A model generated the notes under the pieces. That model saw only the letters and a list, made by a program, of their open reading frames with translations, was not told the DNA's origin and ran no database searches. The translations under genes were made by a program, and so were the position numbers. Positions 45,257 to 54,667 of a DNA stretch of 64,000 nt are shown piece after piece. Source of the DNA: an uncultured Roseibium sp. (GTDB lineage: Bacteria; Pseudomonadota; Alphaproteobacteria; Rhizobiales; Stappiaceae); contig NZ_CANLVF010000003.1 in the NCBI RefSeq assembly GCF_947494555.1, positions 124,001 through 188,000 of the forward strand, read 5' to 3'. The number at the start of each line of letters is the position of its first letter. The first letter of the stretch is position 1.

Positions 45257-46477
45257 TTAAAGAAAACTCGCACCGTGGGGACCTTGCGCGATACCGAGAT
45301 GCTCCGCAACACTCTCACCGATATCTGCATAGGTTTTGCGTCCGCCAACGCCTCGTCCCGCCAATCCGGGCCCTGTTGCAATGACCGGAACATTCTCGCG
45401 CGTGTGATCTGTTCCCTTCCAGGTCGGATCGCAGCCGTGGTCGGCGGTCAGGATCAAGAGGTCGCCGGGCTGCATCCTGTCGATCATTTCCGGAAGCCGC
45501 CGGTCGAAATGCTCAAGCGCTGCCGCATAGCCCGGCACGTCCCTGCGGTGACCGTAGAGCGAGTCGAAATCGATGAAGTTCGAAAACACAAGGTCACCGT
45601 CACCGACCATTTCCATGGCTTCGAGCGTCTTTTCGAACAGCTGATCGTTGCCCGCTCCCTTCAGCACTTTCGCAACACCCTGATGGGCAAAAATGTCTGA
45701 TATCTTGCCGACGCCTATCACAGTGCGTCCATTGGAACTCAAACGGTCCAGCAAGGTTGGCTCAGGCGGCAGGACCGAATAGTCGCGGCGATTGGCGGTT
45801 CTTTCGAATGTCTGCGAAGTCTCGCCCAGAAACGGGCGCGCGATCACGCGTCCGATGTTGTACGGGTCGGCAAATTCCCTTGTGGTTTCGCAAAGCTTCA
45901 GCAGCCGTTCCAGGCCGAAATGCTCTTCGTGGGCTGCGATCTGGATCACGGAATCCGCAGATGTGTAGAAAATCGGCTTTCCCGTTTCAACATGGGCTTC
46001 ACCAAGTTCGGCGATGATCTCGGTGCCTGAGGCATGTTTGTTTCCAAGAATACCATCAAGCCCTGCTGCTTCGCTGATCTTGCTGATGAGGTCTGCCGGA
46101 AAAGCAGGGATTTCCGCTGGGAAATAGCCCCAGTCGAAGCGAACGGGAACACCTGCAATTTCCCAGTGGCCCGACGGTGTATCCTTGCCGTTGGAAACTT
46201 CCGCGGCATAGCCCCAAAGGCCTTGAGGGTCGCCGGCATAATCAAGCCCGGGGATTGTCTTGCCGGTGGAAAGCCGTCCGGCGGCACCCAGTCCAAGCCG
46301 ATCCATGTTAGGCAGCTGAAGCAGCCCGCTCCGCAAACCGTCCCGGTCGCCTTTGCCCTGCGCACAATACTCCGCGATATGGCCGAGCGTATCGGACCCG
46401 ACATCCCCGAACGCCTCCGCGTCCGCGGCGCCTCCGATACCGAAACTGTCGAGCACGCACAGGATTGCTCTTGGCAT
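45257..46477 (-). CDS. deoB: Phosphopentomutase
   Basis: A 406-residue manganese enzyme of the alkaline-phosphatase superfamily converting (deoxy)ribose-1-P to the 5-P form. Metal motifs are [17 protein letters not shown] at the N-terminus, [17 protein letters not shown], and [22 protein letters not shown] near the C-terminus. It links the phosphorylases (PunA, DeoA) to DeoC. A GAGGAGA ribosome site precedes the ATG; two hairpins lie between deoA and this gene. Confidence 0.96.
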   Translation of the reverse strand: MPRAILCVLDSFGIGGAADAEAFGDVGSDTLGHIAEYCAQGKGDRDGLRSGLLQLPNMDRLGLGAAGRLSTGKTIPGLDYAGDPQGLWGYAAEVSNGKDTPSGHWEIAGVPVRFDWGYFPAEIPAFPADLISKISEAAGLDGILGNKHASGTEIIAELGEAHVETGKPIFYTSADSVIQIAAHEEHFGLERLLKLCETTREFADPYNIGRVIARPFLGETSQTFERTANRRDYSVLPPEPTLLDRLSSNGRTVIGVGKISDIFAHQGVAKVLKGAGNDQLFEKTLEAMEMVGDGDLVFSNFIDFDSLYGHRRDVPGYAAALEHFDRRLPEMIDRMQPGDLLILTADHGCDPTWKGTDHTRENVPVIATGPGLAGRGVGGRKTYADIGESVAEHLGIAQGPHGASFL

Positions 46478-46504
46478 GGGTGTCTCCTCAAATCTATATT
46501 TTTT

Positions 46505-46548
46505 GCCGGTCGAACGGACCGGTGACCAACCGGACCGAGAGGTCCGGT
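46505..46548. other. Paired hairpins between deoA and deoB
   Basis: ACCGGACC-gaga-GGTCCGGT (46529-46548) and CCGGTC-(5)-GACCGG (46506-46522) sit side by side in the 81 bp gap. No T-run follows on the minus strand, so processing or partial attenuation within the operon is more likely than full termination. Confidence 0.5.
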
Positions 46549-46558
46549 CGGTTTTGGC

Positions 46559-47875
46559 TCAGAGCGCGATACGGTCGACAACGCTGGGGTTGTCGGCAAC
46601 GTCGACTGGCGATCCGATCGTATAGGCGTTTCGAATGGCTATTGCCGCGTGCTCAGCCTCTTCTTCAGAGCGCGCATGCACGATCGCAAGCGGCGCATCC
46701 GCGTCCACGGAGTTGCCGATGCCGGCAAGATCGGTCAGGCCGACGGACGGGTCGATGATGTCCGCAGCCGCTCTTCGCCCGCCCCCAAGAGCAACGACGG
46801 CGACGCCGACAGCGCGAGCATCAACGGCCGTCACCGTTCCTTCCGTTTCGGCATAAATCGGAGCCTGTACCGGAGCTTTTGCCAGGTAAAGCTCACTCTT
46901 CTCCAGGAAATCGACGGGACCGCCGAGCGCGTGGACCATCTGCGCGAACTTTTCGGCGGCCTTGCCGCTGTCGAACGCTTCGCGCATCATCTCCGAACCT
47001 ACATCCGCCGAGGGTGCGATGCCGCCGGATGCCAGCAATTCGCCGCCCTGGGCTACAGTCACATCCCAAAGACGGTTGTCGACCGAGGTCCCTTTCAGGA
47101 AGTCGACCGCATTTTGCATCTCAATTGCATTGCCGGCCGCTGACGCGAGAGGCTCGTTCATGTCTGTCAGGAGAGCGGTCGTTTTCAAGCCGGCACCGTT
47201 GGCGACCAGGACCAGGCTCTCGGCAAGTGCCCTTGCCTCTTCCAATGAGGCCATGAATGCACCCGTTCCCCATTTGACATCGAGGACGAGGCCCTGAAGA
47301 CCGGCTGCCAGTTTCTTGGACAAAATGGACGCGGTGATCAGATCAATGCTTTCCACCGTCGCGGTTACGTCCCGTATCGCGTAAAAACGCTTGTCCGCGG
47401 GAGCAAGATTACCGGTCTGGCCGATCACGGCGCAGCCGATGTCACGGACGACTTTCTTGAACAGGAGATTGTCCGGCTGGGTCTGATAGCCCGGAATGCT
47501 GTCGAACTTGTCAAGCGTTCCGCCGGTGTGGCCGAGACCGCGACCGGAAATCATCGGCACGGCGGCGCCGCACGCAGCAAGCGCGGGCGCCAGCATCAGC
47601 GACACGTTGTCTCCAACGCCACCCGTCGAATGCTTGTCGAGGATCGGGGCTTCGACTTCCATCCAGTTCATGACATCGCCGCTGTCCCGCATGGCGAGCG
47701 TGAGCGCGACGCGCTCGTCGACAGTAAGACCCTTGAAAAAGACAGCCATCGCGAGCGCGGACACCTGTCCCTCGGTCACAGAGTGATCGGCAAGACCCCG
47801 GACGAAGAATGCAATTTCCTCGGCGGTTAGGACGCCACCGTCCCGCTTCTTCCGAATGAGTTCCTGCGGCAGCAT
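46559..47875 (-). CDS. deoA: Thymidine phosphorylase
   Basis: A 438-residue pyrimidine nucleoside phosphorylase (family II glycosyltransferase fold). The substrate/phosphate-binding signature KHSTGGVGDNVSLMLAPALAACG starts near residue 82, with SGRGLGHTGGTLDKFDSIPG and the DVKWGTGAFM block following. It phosphorolyses thymidine/deoxyuridine to base plus deoxyribose-1-P. Gap to deoC is 24 bp. Confidence 0.96.
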   Translation of the reverse strand: MLPQELIRKKRDGGVLTAEEIAFFVRGLADHSVTEGQVSALAMAVFFKGLTVDERVALTLAMRDSGDVMNWMEVEAPILDKHSTGGVGDNVSLMLAPALAACGAAVPMISGRGLGHTGGTLDKFDSIPGYQTQPDNLLFKKVVRDIGCAVIGQTGNLAPADKRFYAIRDVTATVESIDLITASILSKKLAAGLQGLVLDVKWGTGAFMASLEEARALAESLVLVANGAGLKTTALLTDMNEPLASAAGNAIEMQNAVDFLKGTSVDNRLWDVTVAQGGELLASGGIAPSADVGSEMMREAFDSGKAAEKFAQMVHALGGPVDFLEKSELYLAKAPVQAPIYAETEGTVTAVDARAVGVAVVALGGGRRAAADIIDPSVGLTDLAGIGNSVDADAPLAIVHARSEEEAEHAAIAIRNAYTIGSPVDVADNPSVVDRIAL

Positions 47876-47899
47876 TATCTGTATCCTTATGTGTGCCGT

Positions 47900-48676
47900 T
47901 CAATAGCCCTGGCCGGGCGCGGCTTCAGTGCCCTCGATGGTCGCGATCAGCGCGTCCAAAAGGCCGCTCGCACCGAAGCGGAACGTCGATGAGGACGCCC
48001 AATTGTGCCCCATGATCCTGTCGGCCAGCGCCAGGTAGGATTCCGCATCCTCGCTTGTCTTGATCCCGCCGGCAGGTTTGAAACCGACGATGTGCTCCGC
48101 ATTGTCCCTGCGGGCTTCCTCGATCGCGGTCAGCATGATTTCCGCGGCTTCTAGCGTGGCATTGACCGGCACCTTGCCGGTGGATGTCTTGATGAAGTCA
48201 GCGCCCGCTCCGATCGCGATATTCGCGGCTGCGTGGATCAGAAGCGGATCCTTGATTTCGCCGGTTTCCAGTATGACCTTCAGGATCGCAGGTGCGGGTA
48301 TTGCCGCCTTGACCCTGATGATCTGTTCTTCGGCAAAGCCTTTTCGCCCGTCCGCAAACGCCTTGTAGGCCATGACAAGGTCGATTTCGTCGGCACCGTC
48401 CTCAATCGCCTTTTCAGTCTCTGCGACAACGGCGCCGGTGTCTTCCCCTCCTTCCGGGAAGTTGACAACGGTCGCGACCTTGACGCCCGTTCCCGTCAGT
48501 TCCTTGACTGCCTGCGCCACAAATCCCGGCCAGACGCAGACGGCGGCTACAGAACCATGATCCGTCACCGTGCGGCCGGTAAGCTCCGTGATGTCTGCCG
48601 CCGAGCAGTCATCGTTAAGATTGGTCAGATCGACGAGCCCGAGGGCACGTTTGGCGTTTTCAATCCTGTCGCTCAT
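47900..48676 (-). CDS. deoC: Deoxyribose-phosphate aldolase
   Basis: A 258-residue class I aldolase splitting deoxyribose-5-P into glyceraldehyde-3-P and acetaldehyde. The Schiff-base lysine lies in the LKVILETG block and the second lysine in FIKTSTGK; EIDLVMAYKAFADG is also conserved. The ATG uses the A of the punA stop (TGATG), so translation is coupled. The product feeds glycolysis. Confidence 0.95.
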   Translation of the reverse strand: MSDRIENAKRALGLVDLTNLNDDCSAADITELTGRTVTDHGSVAAVCVWPGFVAQAVKELTGTGVKVATVVNFPEGGEDTGAVVAETEKAIEDGADEIDLVMAYKAFADGRKGFAEEQIIRVKAAIPAPAILKVILETGEIKDPLLIHAAANIAIGAGADFIKTSTGKVPVNATLEAAEIMLTAIEEARRDNAEHIVGFKPAGGIKTSEDAESYLALADRIMGHNWASSSTFRFGASGLLDALIATIEGTEAAPGQGY

Positions 48677-49482
48677 CAGCCGACCTCCTTCACAAATGCG
48701 CGCACAAGCTGCTTCATACGCTCCATGCCTTTCAGTGCGACCGACTTGGTTTCGTCGTGTGAAAGGGCATGTGTCTGCATTCCGGCACCATAGTTTGTAA
48801 TGATCGACATGGCGGCAACCCGCAGACCCAGGAAACGGGCAATGATGACTTCGGGAACAGTCGACATGCCAACGGCATCGGCCCCCAGCAACTTGGCGGC
48901 GCGGATCTCAGCCGGTGTTTCAAACGACGGACCTGAGAACCACATGTAGACCCCGTCGGCAATCGGATCGCCCGTCTCGGCGGCGACCTTCTTCATCGCT
49001 GCCTGCAGATCGGCGTCATAAGCCGCACTCAGGTCCAAAAAGCGTTTCTCGTCCTCTTCGCCGATCAGGGGGTTCTTGCCCGACCAGTTGATATGATCTG
49101 AAATGAGCATCGGCGAACCAGGCGCGACTTCCTCGCGAAGAGACCCGGCAGCGTTGGTGGCCAACAGGACTTCGCAGCCGAGCTCCTTAAGCGTTTCAAC
49201 GGGTGTTCGCATGACCGAAGGATTGCCGGATTCGTAATAGTGCGCCCGTCCGGACAGGATGACCACCGGAACGCCGGACAGCGTTCCTGCGACAAGCTCG
49301 CTGGAATGAGATGTCACGGTGGACACGGGAAACTCCGTCAGGTGTCCATAAGGAATGCGAACCGCATCCTCGACCTCTTCGGCCAGAGCCCCAAGCCCGG
49401 AGCCGAGGATCATGCCGATCTTGTAGGAACCTTTGCGGGCTGCACGGACAATGTCCGCGCATTCACGTCCATAACCACTCAT
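48676..49482 (-). CDS. punA: Purine nucleoside phosphorylase
   Basis: A 268-residue trimeric-type (PNP/MTAP) phosphorylase for inosine, guanosine and their deoxy forms. Motifs include GMILGSGLGALAE (phosphate), LSGRAHYYESG (His), LLATNAAGSLREEVAPGS and the PNP/MTAP signature with ITNYGAGM. It receives inosine from Add. A 6-bp gap separates it from cdd and its stop overlaps deoC. Confidence 0.94.
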   Translation of the reverse strand: MSGYGRECADIVRAARKGSYKIGMILGSGLGALAEEVEDAVRIPYGHLTEFPVSTVTSHSSELVAGTLSGVPVVILSGRAHYYESGNPSVMRTPVETLKELGCEVLLATNAAGSLREEVAPGSPMLISDHINWSGKNPLIGEEDEKRFLDLSAAYDADLQAAMKKVAAETGDPIADGVYMWFSGPSFETPAEIRAAKLLGADAVGMSTVPEVIIARFLGLRVAAMSIITNYGAGMQTHALSHDETKSVALKGMERMKQLVRAFVKEVG

Positions 49483-49488
49483 CGAGGG

Positions 49489-49899
49489 TCAGTCCTTCTC
49501 GTCTTTCGCTTTGTCTTCAAGTTCAAATGCGGCCGGCAGCAATTCCTCAAGCGTGAAGCTTTGCTTGATGCCATTCAGGTCGGCGACATGAACAACCAGA
49601 TTTTCCGTTCCGAATTCGGCGAAACGCTGACGACACACGCCGCACGGTGTGCACAGCGCGGCATCGCCAACAACCACCGCTTCCGCGATCTCCCGGTAAC
49701 CGGCCGCGATCATGGCGCTAACGGCACCCCCTTCCGCGCACACGCTCACAGGGTACGACGCGTTTTCAACGTTGCAGCCGGTAAAAACCGTGCCATCGGG
49801 CGTGCGGAAGGCCGCGCCGACAAGGAAGTTCGAATAGGGCGCGTAGGCTTTTTCACGGACCGCTTTGGCCGCTTCAAAAAGCGCGCTCAAATCGCTCAT
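49489..49899 (-). CDS. cdd: Cytidine deaminase
   Basis: A 136-residue tetrameric zinc enzyme converting cytidine and deoxycytidine to uridine forms. The zinc/catalytic motif is CAEGGAVSAM (Cys ligand plus catalytic Glu), and the second pair is TPCGVCRQ. The usual Arg/Gln after CAE is Gly here, a mild variant. It starts in ATGA overlap with the permease stop. Its products feed DeoA and, via uracil, Upp/URC4. Confidence 0.94.
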   Translation of the reverse strand: MSDLSALFEAAKAVREKAYAPYSNFLVGAAFRTPDGTVFTGCNVENASYPVSVCAEGGAVSAMIAAGYREIAEAVVVGDAALCTPCGVCRQRFAEFGTENLVVHVADLNGIKQSFTLEELLPAAFELEDKAKDEKD

Positions 49900-50864
49900 G
49901 AACGCTCCTTGAGATAGGGAATTCCGGCCGCTTTCGGGGGAATCGCCTTGCCGATAAACCCTGCCAGAAGGATCACTGTCAGAATGTAGGGCAGCGCCTG
50001 GAAGAACTGCACCGGTATCTCACCGATGCCGGGCACTTCCTGGCCCTGCATGCGGATTGCCACTGCATCAAGGAAGCCGAAGAGCAGGCACGTCAGCATC
50101 GCGCTGGCCGGCCGCCATTTGGCGAAGATGAGCGCCGCAAGTGCAATGAAGCCCTTGCCGGCTGTCATGTTGACCCCGAACCCAGCGCCTTGCGCGATGG
50201 AAAGATAGGCTCCGGCAAATCCGCACAGTATCCCGCAGGCAATCACGGCTCGGTAACGCAGCCAGGTAACCGATATTCCGGCCGTGTCGACGGCCGCCGG
50301 ATTTTCACCGACGGCGCGCAGGCGCAGGCCGAAGCGCGTGCGGAACAGCACCCACCATGTCAGCGGCACGGCAAGGAATGCGGCGTAAACCAGAATGTTG
50401 TGGCTCGAAAGGAGCTCCGTGTAGATCGGGCCGATGACCGGTACGTCACGGATCTGTTCTGCAAACGGCCAGGCGATGTCGGTGAACCGGCCACCTTCCG
50501 GCAGTGCCGGCGTGCGGCCGCCCTGGCGGAACCAGGTTTGCCCGAGCAGGGCCGTCAGACCGGCTGCAAGGAAGTTGATGGCCACGCCGGAGACGATCTG
50601 GTTGCCGCGGTTCGAAATCGATGCAAACCCATGCAGCAACCCAAGCGATACGGACACAGCAATACCTGCCATAAGTCCAAGCCAGGCGTTCGCCGTAATG
50701 TATGCCACAGCACCCGCGCCAAAGGCAGCGCCGAGCATCTTGCCCTCAAGGCCGATATCGACAACGCCCGAACGCTCCGAATAAAGACCGGCAAGGCACG
50801 CCAAAAGCAGCGGTGTGGACAGGCGTACGGTTGAATCGAGGATCAGGATGAAATCTTCGAACAT
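49896..50864 (-). CDS. Nucleoside ABC transporter permease (NupQ-like)
   Basis: A 322-residue inner-membrane permease of the branched-chain-amino-acid/sugar type. The conserved GVVDIGLEGKMLGAAFGA region near the N-terminus and LRAVGENPAAVDTAGI, the cytoplasmic coupling loop, are clear. About eight to ten helices are predicted. It pairs with the permease encoded just upstream (2 bp gap), the usual NupP/NupQ arrangement of BMP-dependent nucleoside importers. Confidence 0.93.
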   Translation of the reverse strand: MFEDFILILDSTVRLSTPLLLACLAGLYSERSGVVDIGLEGKMLGAAFGAGAVAYITANAWLGLMAGIAVSVSLGLLHGFASISNRGNQIVSGVAINFLAAGLTALLGQTWFRQGGRTPALPEGGRFTDIAWPFAEQIRDVPVIGPIYTELLSSHNILVYAAFLAVPLTWWVLFRTRFGLRLRAVGENPAAVDTAGISVTWLRYRAVIACGILCGFAGAYLSIAQGAGFGVNMTAGKGFIALAALIFAKWRPASAMLTCLLFGFLDAVAIRMQGQEVPGIGEIPVQFFQALPYILTVILLAGFIGKAIPPKAAGIPYLKERS

Positions 50865-50866
50865 GA

Positions 50867-51973
50867 TTACGCCTCCTTCGCCTTAAGGGGCTGTGCGGGC
50901 GCAAACAGCCGGATGATCGCAGGCCGGAACATATATTCCAACGCACCGGCAAACAGGATCACCAGCCCCTGGATAACGATGATCATGTCCCTCGTAATAT
51001 TCGGCATCTCGAACGAAAGTTCAGCGCCGCCCTGGTACAGCATTCCAAACAGGATTGCCGCGAGAATAATTCCAACCGGGTGGGCTCGGCCCATCAGCGC
51101 GACAGCGATCCCGACAAAGCCGTAGCCGGTCACGAAATCGATCAGGAGACGATGCTGGGACCCCATGATCTCGTTGATGGCCATCATTCCCGCAAGACCG
51201 CCAGAAATCAGCATCGTGATGACGATTGTCCTGACCGGTGAGATACCCGCGTAGACAGCGGCAGTTGCGTTTGCGCCGAAAGACCGGATTTCAAAACCGA
51301 GTTTCGTGCGCCAGATCAAGAGCCAGACCAGCACACACGCGGCGAGTGCCACGAAGAGTGACAGATTGACCGGTGCGTATCCAAAGCCGAATGACGGAAA
51401 GAGGTCATTCAAAAACGGCAGTCGGCCGCCCGCCTCGAATGTCCGGGTCTCGGGCTGCATGGAGCCCCTTTCCTTCAGCACTCCGTTGAGCAGATAGACC
51501 ATCAACGACGATGCGATGAAGTTGAACATGATCGTTGTGATGACGACGTGGCTGCCGCGCGTTGCCTGCAGCCACGCGGGGATGAAGGCCCACGCTGCCC
51601 CCATTGCGGCGGAACCGATAATCGCAAACGGCAGGGTCAGATACCATGGAACGACCGTGTCAAACGCAAGGCACGCCACGGCGACACCGAGACCGCCGAG
51701 GTAGGCCTGTCCCTCACCGCCGATATTGAATAGACCGGCATGAAAAGCCACGGCAACCGCAAGCCCGGTGAAAATGAAGTTGGTCGCATAAAACAGCGTG
51801 AAGCCGATGCCTTCGCCATATCCGAGCGAGCCCCAGACGAGAATCTGGACCGCCTCGAGAGGGTTTTCGCCGATCAGGACAACGACAAGGCCGGACACGA
51901 GAAAGGCCGCGGCAAGGTTCAGGAAGGGGATCAGACCGAGGTCGACCCAGCGTGGCAACTGGCCCGGGGTCAT
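50867..51973 (-). CDS. Nucleoside ABC transporter permease (NupP-like)
   Basis: A 368-residue permease, first of the pair. FNIGGEGQAYLGG (about residues 85-97) is the family hallmark, and FEIRSFGANATAAVYAGIS is its ATPase-coupling loop. Length and helix pattern match YufP/NupP. The start overlaps the ATPase stop by four bases (ATGA), so stoichiometric synthesis is likely. Confidence 0.93.
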   Translation of the reverse strand: MTPGQLPRWVDLGLIPFLNLAAAFLVSGLVVVLIGENPLEAVQILVWGSLGYGEGIGFTLFYATNFIFTGLAVAVAFHAGLFNIGGEGQAYLGGLGVAVACLAFDTVVPWYLTLPFAIIGSAAMGAAWAFIPAWLQATRGSHVVITTIMFNFIASSLMVYLLNGVLKERGSMQPETRTFEAGGRLPFLNDLFPSFGFGYAPVNLSLFVALAACVLVWLLIWRTKLGFEIRSFGANATAAVYAGISPVRTIVITMLISGGLAGMMAINEIMGSQHRLLIDFVTGYGFVGIAVALMGRAHPVGIILAAILFGMLYQGGAELSFEMPNITRDMIIVIQGLVILFAGALEYMFRPAIIRLFAPAQPLKAKEA

Positions 51974-53520
51974 TGGACACCTCCTTCAACCGAGTTGTTG
52001 TTGTCGACACCGGCCATGAGCAACCCGAGATCGCCCTCTTCGGCGTTGGCACCGCGCTCACCTACAATCCTGCCGTCGAACATGACGAGAACCCTGTCCG
52101 ACAACGCCCGGATTTCATCCAGTTCCACCGAGACCAGCAAAATGCCCTTGCCGGCGTCCCGCATTTCAACAAGTCGCCGGTGAATGAATTCGATCGCACC
52201 GATATCGACACCCCGCGTCGGCTGGCCGACCAGAAGCACTTCCGGATCCCGCTCGATTTCGCGTGCAAGCACGATCTTCTGCTGATTACCACCTGAGAAG
52301 TTGGCCGTTTTCAGCATCGGATTGGGCGGGCGGATGTCGTATCTCTCGATTTCGGCAACCGCGTTTTTCTTGATGGCAGCAAGATCCATCAAAAGGCCTT
52401 TGGAATAAGCGGGATCGCGATGATAGCCGAGAATGGAATTCTCATATTCGGTGAAACTGTTGATCAGACCCATGCGGTGACGGTCTTCGGGGACGTGTGC
52501 CATGCTTTTTTCACGCATGTCGGCGGCATTGAGCGTGCTTGTTCCCAGATCTATCGTTTCGCCATGAATTTTCAGGGTCCCGCTTGTCGCCCGGCGAATT
52601 CCGGAAAGCGTCTCCAGCAACTCGGACTGGCCATTGCCTGAAACGCCGGCAATGCCGACGATTTCGCCGGCTCGGACCGAGAAGGAGACGTCCTTGACCA
52701 CCTGTACGCCCCGGCTGTCCGTCACCGTCAGGTTGCTGACTTCCATCACGGGCGCTTCGGGTTCAGCCGGTTTCTTGTCGACGCGCAACAAGACCGACCG
52801 GCCGACCATCAGCTCCGCGAGCTTTTCCATGGATGTGTCCTTGGTTTCCACGGTGGCAACCATCTCGCCGCGCCGCATGACGGAGACCGTGTCGGTGATC
52901 GCCATGATCTCGCGCAGCTTGTGCGTGATCAGGAGAACTGTCTTGCCCTCGTTTCTGAGCACTTCGAGGATCTTGAAGAGATGATCAGCTTCCGCGGGGG
53001 TCAAGACGCCTGTCGGCTCATCCAGGATGAGGATCTCGGCGCTGCGGTAGAGCGCCTTCAAAATCTCGACGCGTTGCTGCAGGCCGACCGGCAGATCCTC
53101 GATCAGGGCATCAGGGTCAACCCGAAGTTCATACTCATCCTCCAGCCGCTTCAACTCGGCACGTGCGCGGTTCAGACCACCTGCCAGCAGTTGGCTGTCT
53201 TCCGCGCCCAGAACGACATTTTCCAGGACAGAGAAATTGTCGACGAGCATGAAATGCTGGTGCACCATGCCGATACCCATGGCGATGGCGGCCTTGGAAT
53301 CAGGGATCACCACCTTCTTGCCATCTACGACAATGTCACCGTTGTCCGCGTGATAAAATCCGTAGAGGATCGACATCAGCGTCGACTTGCCCGCGCCGTT
53401 CTCCCCGATGATCCCGTGAATGGATCCTTTCTTCACCACAAGGTCTATGTCCCTGTTGGCATGGACCGGACCAAAACTCTTGTTGATCTTTCGCAGCTCG
53501 ATTGCCGGCGTATCGCTCAT
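51970..53520 (-). CDS. Nucleoside ABC transporter ATP-binding protein (tandem domains)
   Basis: A 516-residue double ATPase. The first domain has Walker A GENGAGKSTLMS and a divergent signature LPVGLQQRVE; the second has a degenerate Walker A GVSGNGQSELLE but a normal signature FSGGNQQKIVLARE, as usual in this family. ATG at 53520 (MSDTPAIEL) follows a GGGGGAAGG site; longer starts add unconserved residues. Follows the first BMP binding-protein gene and precedes the permeases. Confidence 0.95.
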   Translation of the reverse strand: MSDTPAIELRKINKSFGPVHANRDIDLVVKKGSIHGIIGENGAGKSTLMSILYGFYHADNGDIVVDGKKVVIPDSKAAIAMGIGMVHQHFMLVDNFSVLENVVLGAEDSQLLAGGLNRARAELKRLEDEYELRVDPDALIEDLPVGLQQRVEILKALYRSAEILILDEPTGVLTPAEADHLFKILEVLRNEGKTVLLITHKLREIMAITDTVSVMRRGEMVATVETKDTSMEKLAELMVGRSVLLRVDKKPAEPEAPVMEVSNLTVTDSRGVQVVKDVSFSVRAGEIVGIAGVSGNGQSELLETLSGIRRATSGTLKIHGETIDLGTSTLNAADMREKSMAHVPEDRHRMGLINSFTEYENSILGYHRDPAYSKGLLMDLAAIKKNAVAEIERYDIRPPNPMLKTANFSGGNQQKIVLAREIERDPEVLLVGQPTRGVDIGAIEFIHRRLVEMRDAGKGILLVSVELDEIRALSDRVLVMFDGRIVGERGANAEEGDLGLLMAGVDNNNSVEGGVQ

Positions 53521-53587
53521 GCCTTCCCCCAGGCCTGACGGTTGTTCTTTATCATTGTCTGTTGCCCCCTGTGGCTGCCCTGTTTCT

Positions 53588-54583
53588 TCAGAACGGGCAC
53601 GCGCCTTCGGTAACGACATCATGAACCTTAACGGTTCCGTTCGAGATGTCATTGACGGCAGCCTCGGCAGCGGCCTTCATGTCGTCAGAGACGAGCCCGG
53701 CGTTGTTTTCGTCGAGCACCCAGTCCATGCCCCCTTCGGCAAGTCCGAGAACCTGAATTCCGGGCGTGAAACTATCGTTTTCAGCTGCCTGAAAGCTGTC
53801 ATAGACCGCGTTGTCGACACGCTTTCGGATCGACGTCAGGATCTTGCCGGGATGAAGGCCGTTCTGATTGCTGTCCGTGCCGATACCCAGAATGTCCGCG
53901 TCCGCCGCCGCCTGCAGAACCCCGAGGCCTGTACCGCCGGCAGCCTGGATGATCACGTCGGCACCGCGCTTGATCTGCCCGATCGCCAGCTCACCGCCAC
54001 GGACCGGGTCGGTAAATGCAGCAGGCGTATCACCGGTCATGTTGAAGATCACGTTGATATCAGGATCGACGGAAAGCGCGCCTTGTTTGTAGCCGCACAG
54101 GAAGCGCCTGATGATCGGGATATCCATGCCGCCAACGAAGCCGATCGTGCCGCTTTGCGTTGCCATCGCCGCCATAAGGCCTGCGATATAGGCGCCCTCC
54201 TGTTCCTTGAAGACGTAAGATCTGACATTGGGCTGGTCCACGACCATATCCACAATGGCGAAATCCGTGTCTGGAAAGGTCGGAGCCACCTGCCCGAGCG
54301 CGTTGGCCTGATTGAAGCCGATCGCGACAACCGGTTCGCTGCCACGGCTCGCGAAATTGCGCAGTGCCTGGAGACTTTGCGCGTCGCGATCAAGTTCGAA
54401 TTCCCGCACCGCCTTACCGGTCTCCTCCTGAAACCGTTCGACGCCGGAAAAGGCGCTTTCATTGAAGGAGCCGTCGAATTTGCCTCCGACGGAATAGACG
54501 ATCGCCGGGTCAGCGAACGCGGCAGACATCGAAAATGCGACGGCGGCAACCGCGCACACTACACCTGATTTCATGCGGAACAT
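53588..54583 (-). CDS. BMP-family nucleoside-binding protein 1
   Basis: A 331-residue periplasmic binding protein. A signal peptide ending near AAFAD precedes the BMP core: SVGGKFDGSFNE, FAIVDMVVDQPNVRS, GFVGGMDIPII, QAAGGTGLGVLQAA and GTDSNQNGLHPG. No lipobox. Cys in FLCGYKQG and a penultimate-region Cys in EGACPF could form a disulfide. ATG at 54583 follows GGGGA. It is a close paralogue of the next gene; together they give the transporter two receptors. Confidence 0.92.
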   Translation of the reverse strand: MFRMKSGVVCAVAAVAFSMSAAFADPAIVYSVGGKFDGSFNESAFSGVERFQEETGKAVREFELDRDAQSLQALRNFASRGSEPVVAIGFNQANALGQVAPTFPDTDFAIVDMVVDQPNVRSYVFKEQEGAYIAGLMAAMATQSGTIGFVGGMDIPIIRRFLCGYKQGALSVDPDINVIFNMTGDTPAAFTDPVRGGELAIGQIKRGADVIIQAAGGTGLGVLQAAADADILGIGTDSNQNGLHPGKILTSIRKRVDNAVYDSFQAAENDSFTPGIQVLGLAEGGMDWVLDENNAGLVSDDMKAAAEAAVNDISNGTVKVHDVVTEGACPF

Positions 54584-54667
54584 CCGATCCCCCAGCAGAA
54601 CGATTGGGCGACTGACCACTTTGCGAGAGAGCCTCCGCGCAGCGCGCGCGGAGGCATTTGGTGGGTG

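Noticed and set aside
49489..49899. CAEGGAV variant of the cytidine deaminase zinc motif considered a defect
   Set aside because: The zinc ligand Cys and catalytic Glu are retained and the PCGVC pair is intact, so activity is expected.
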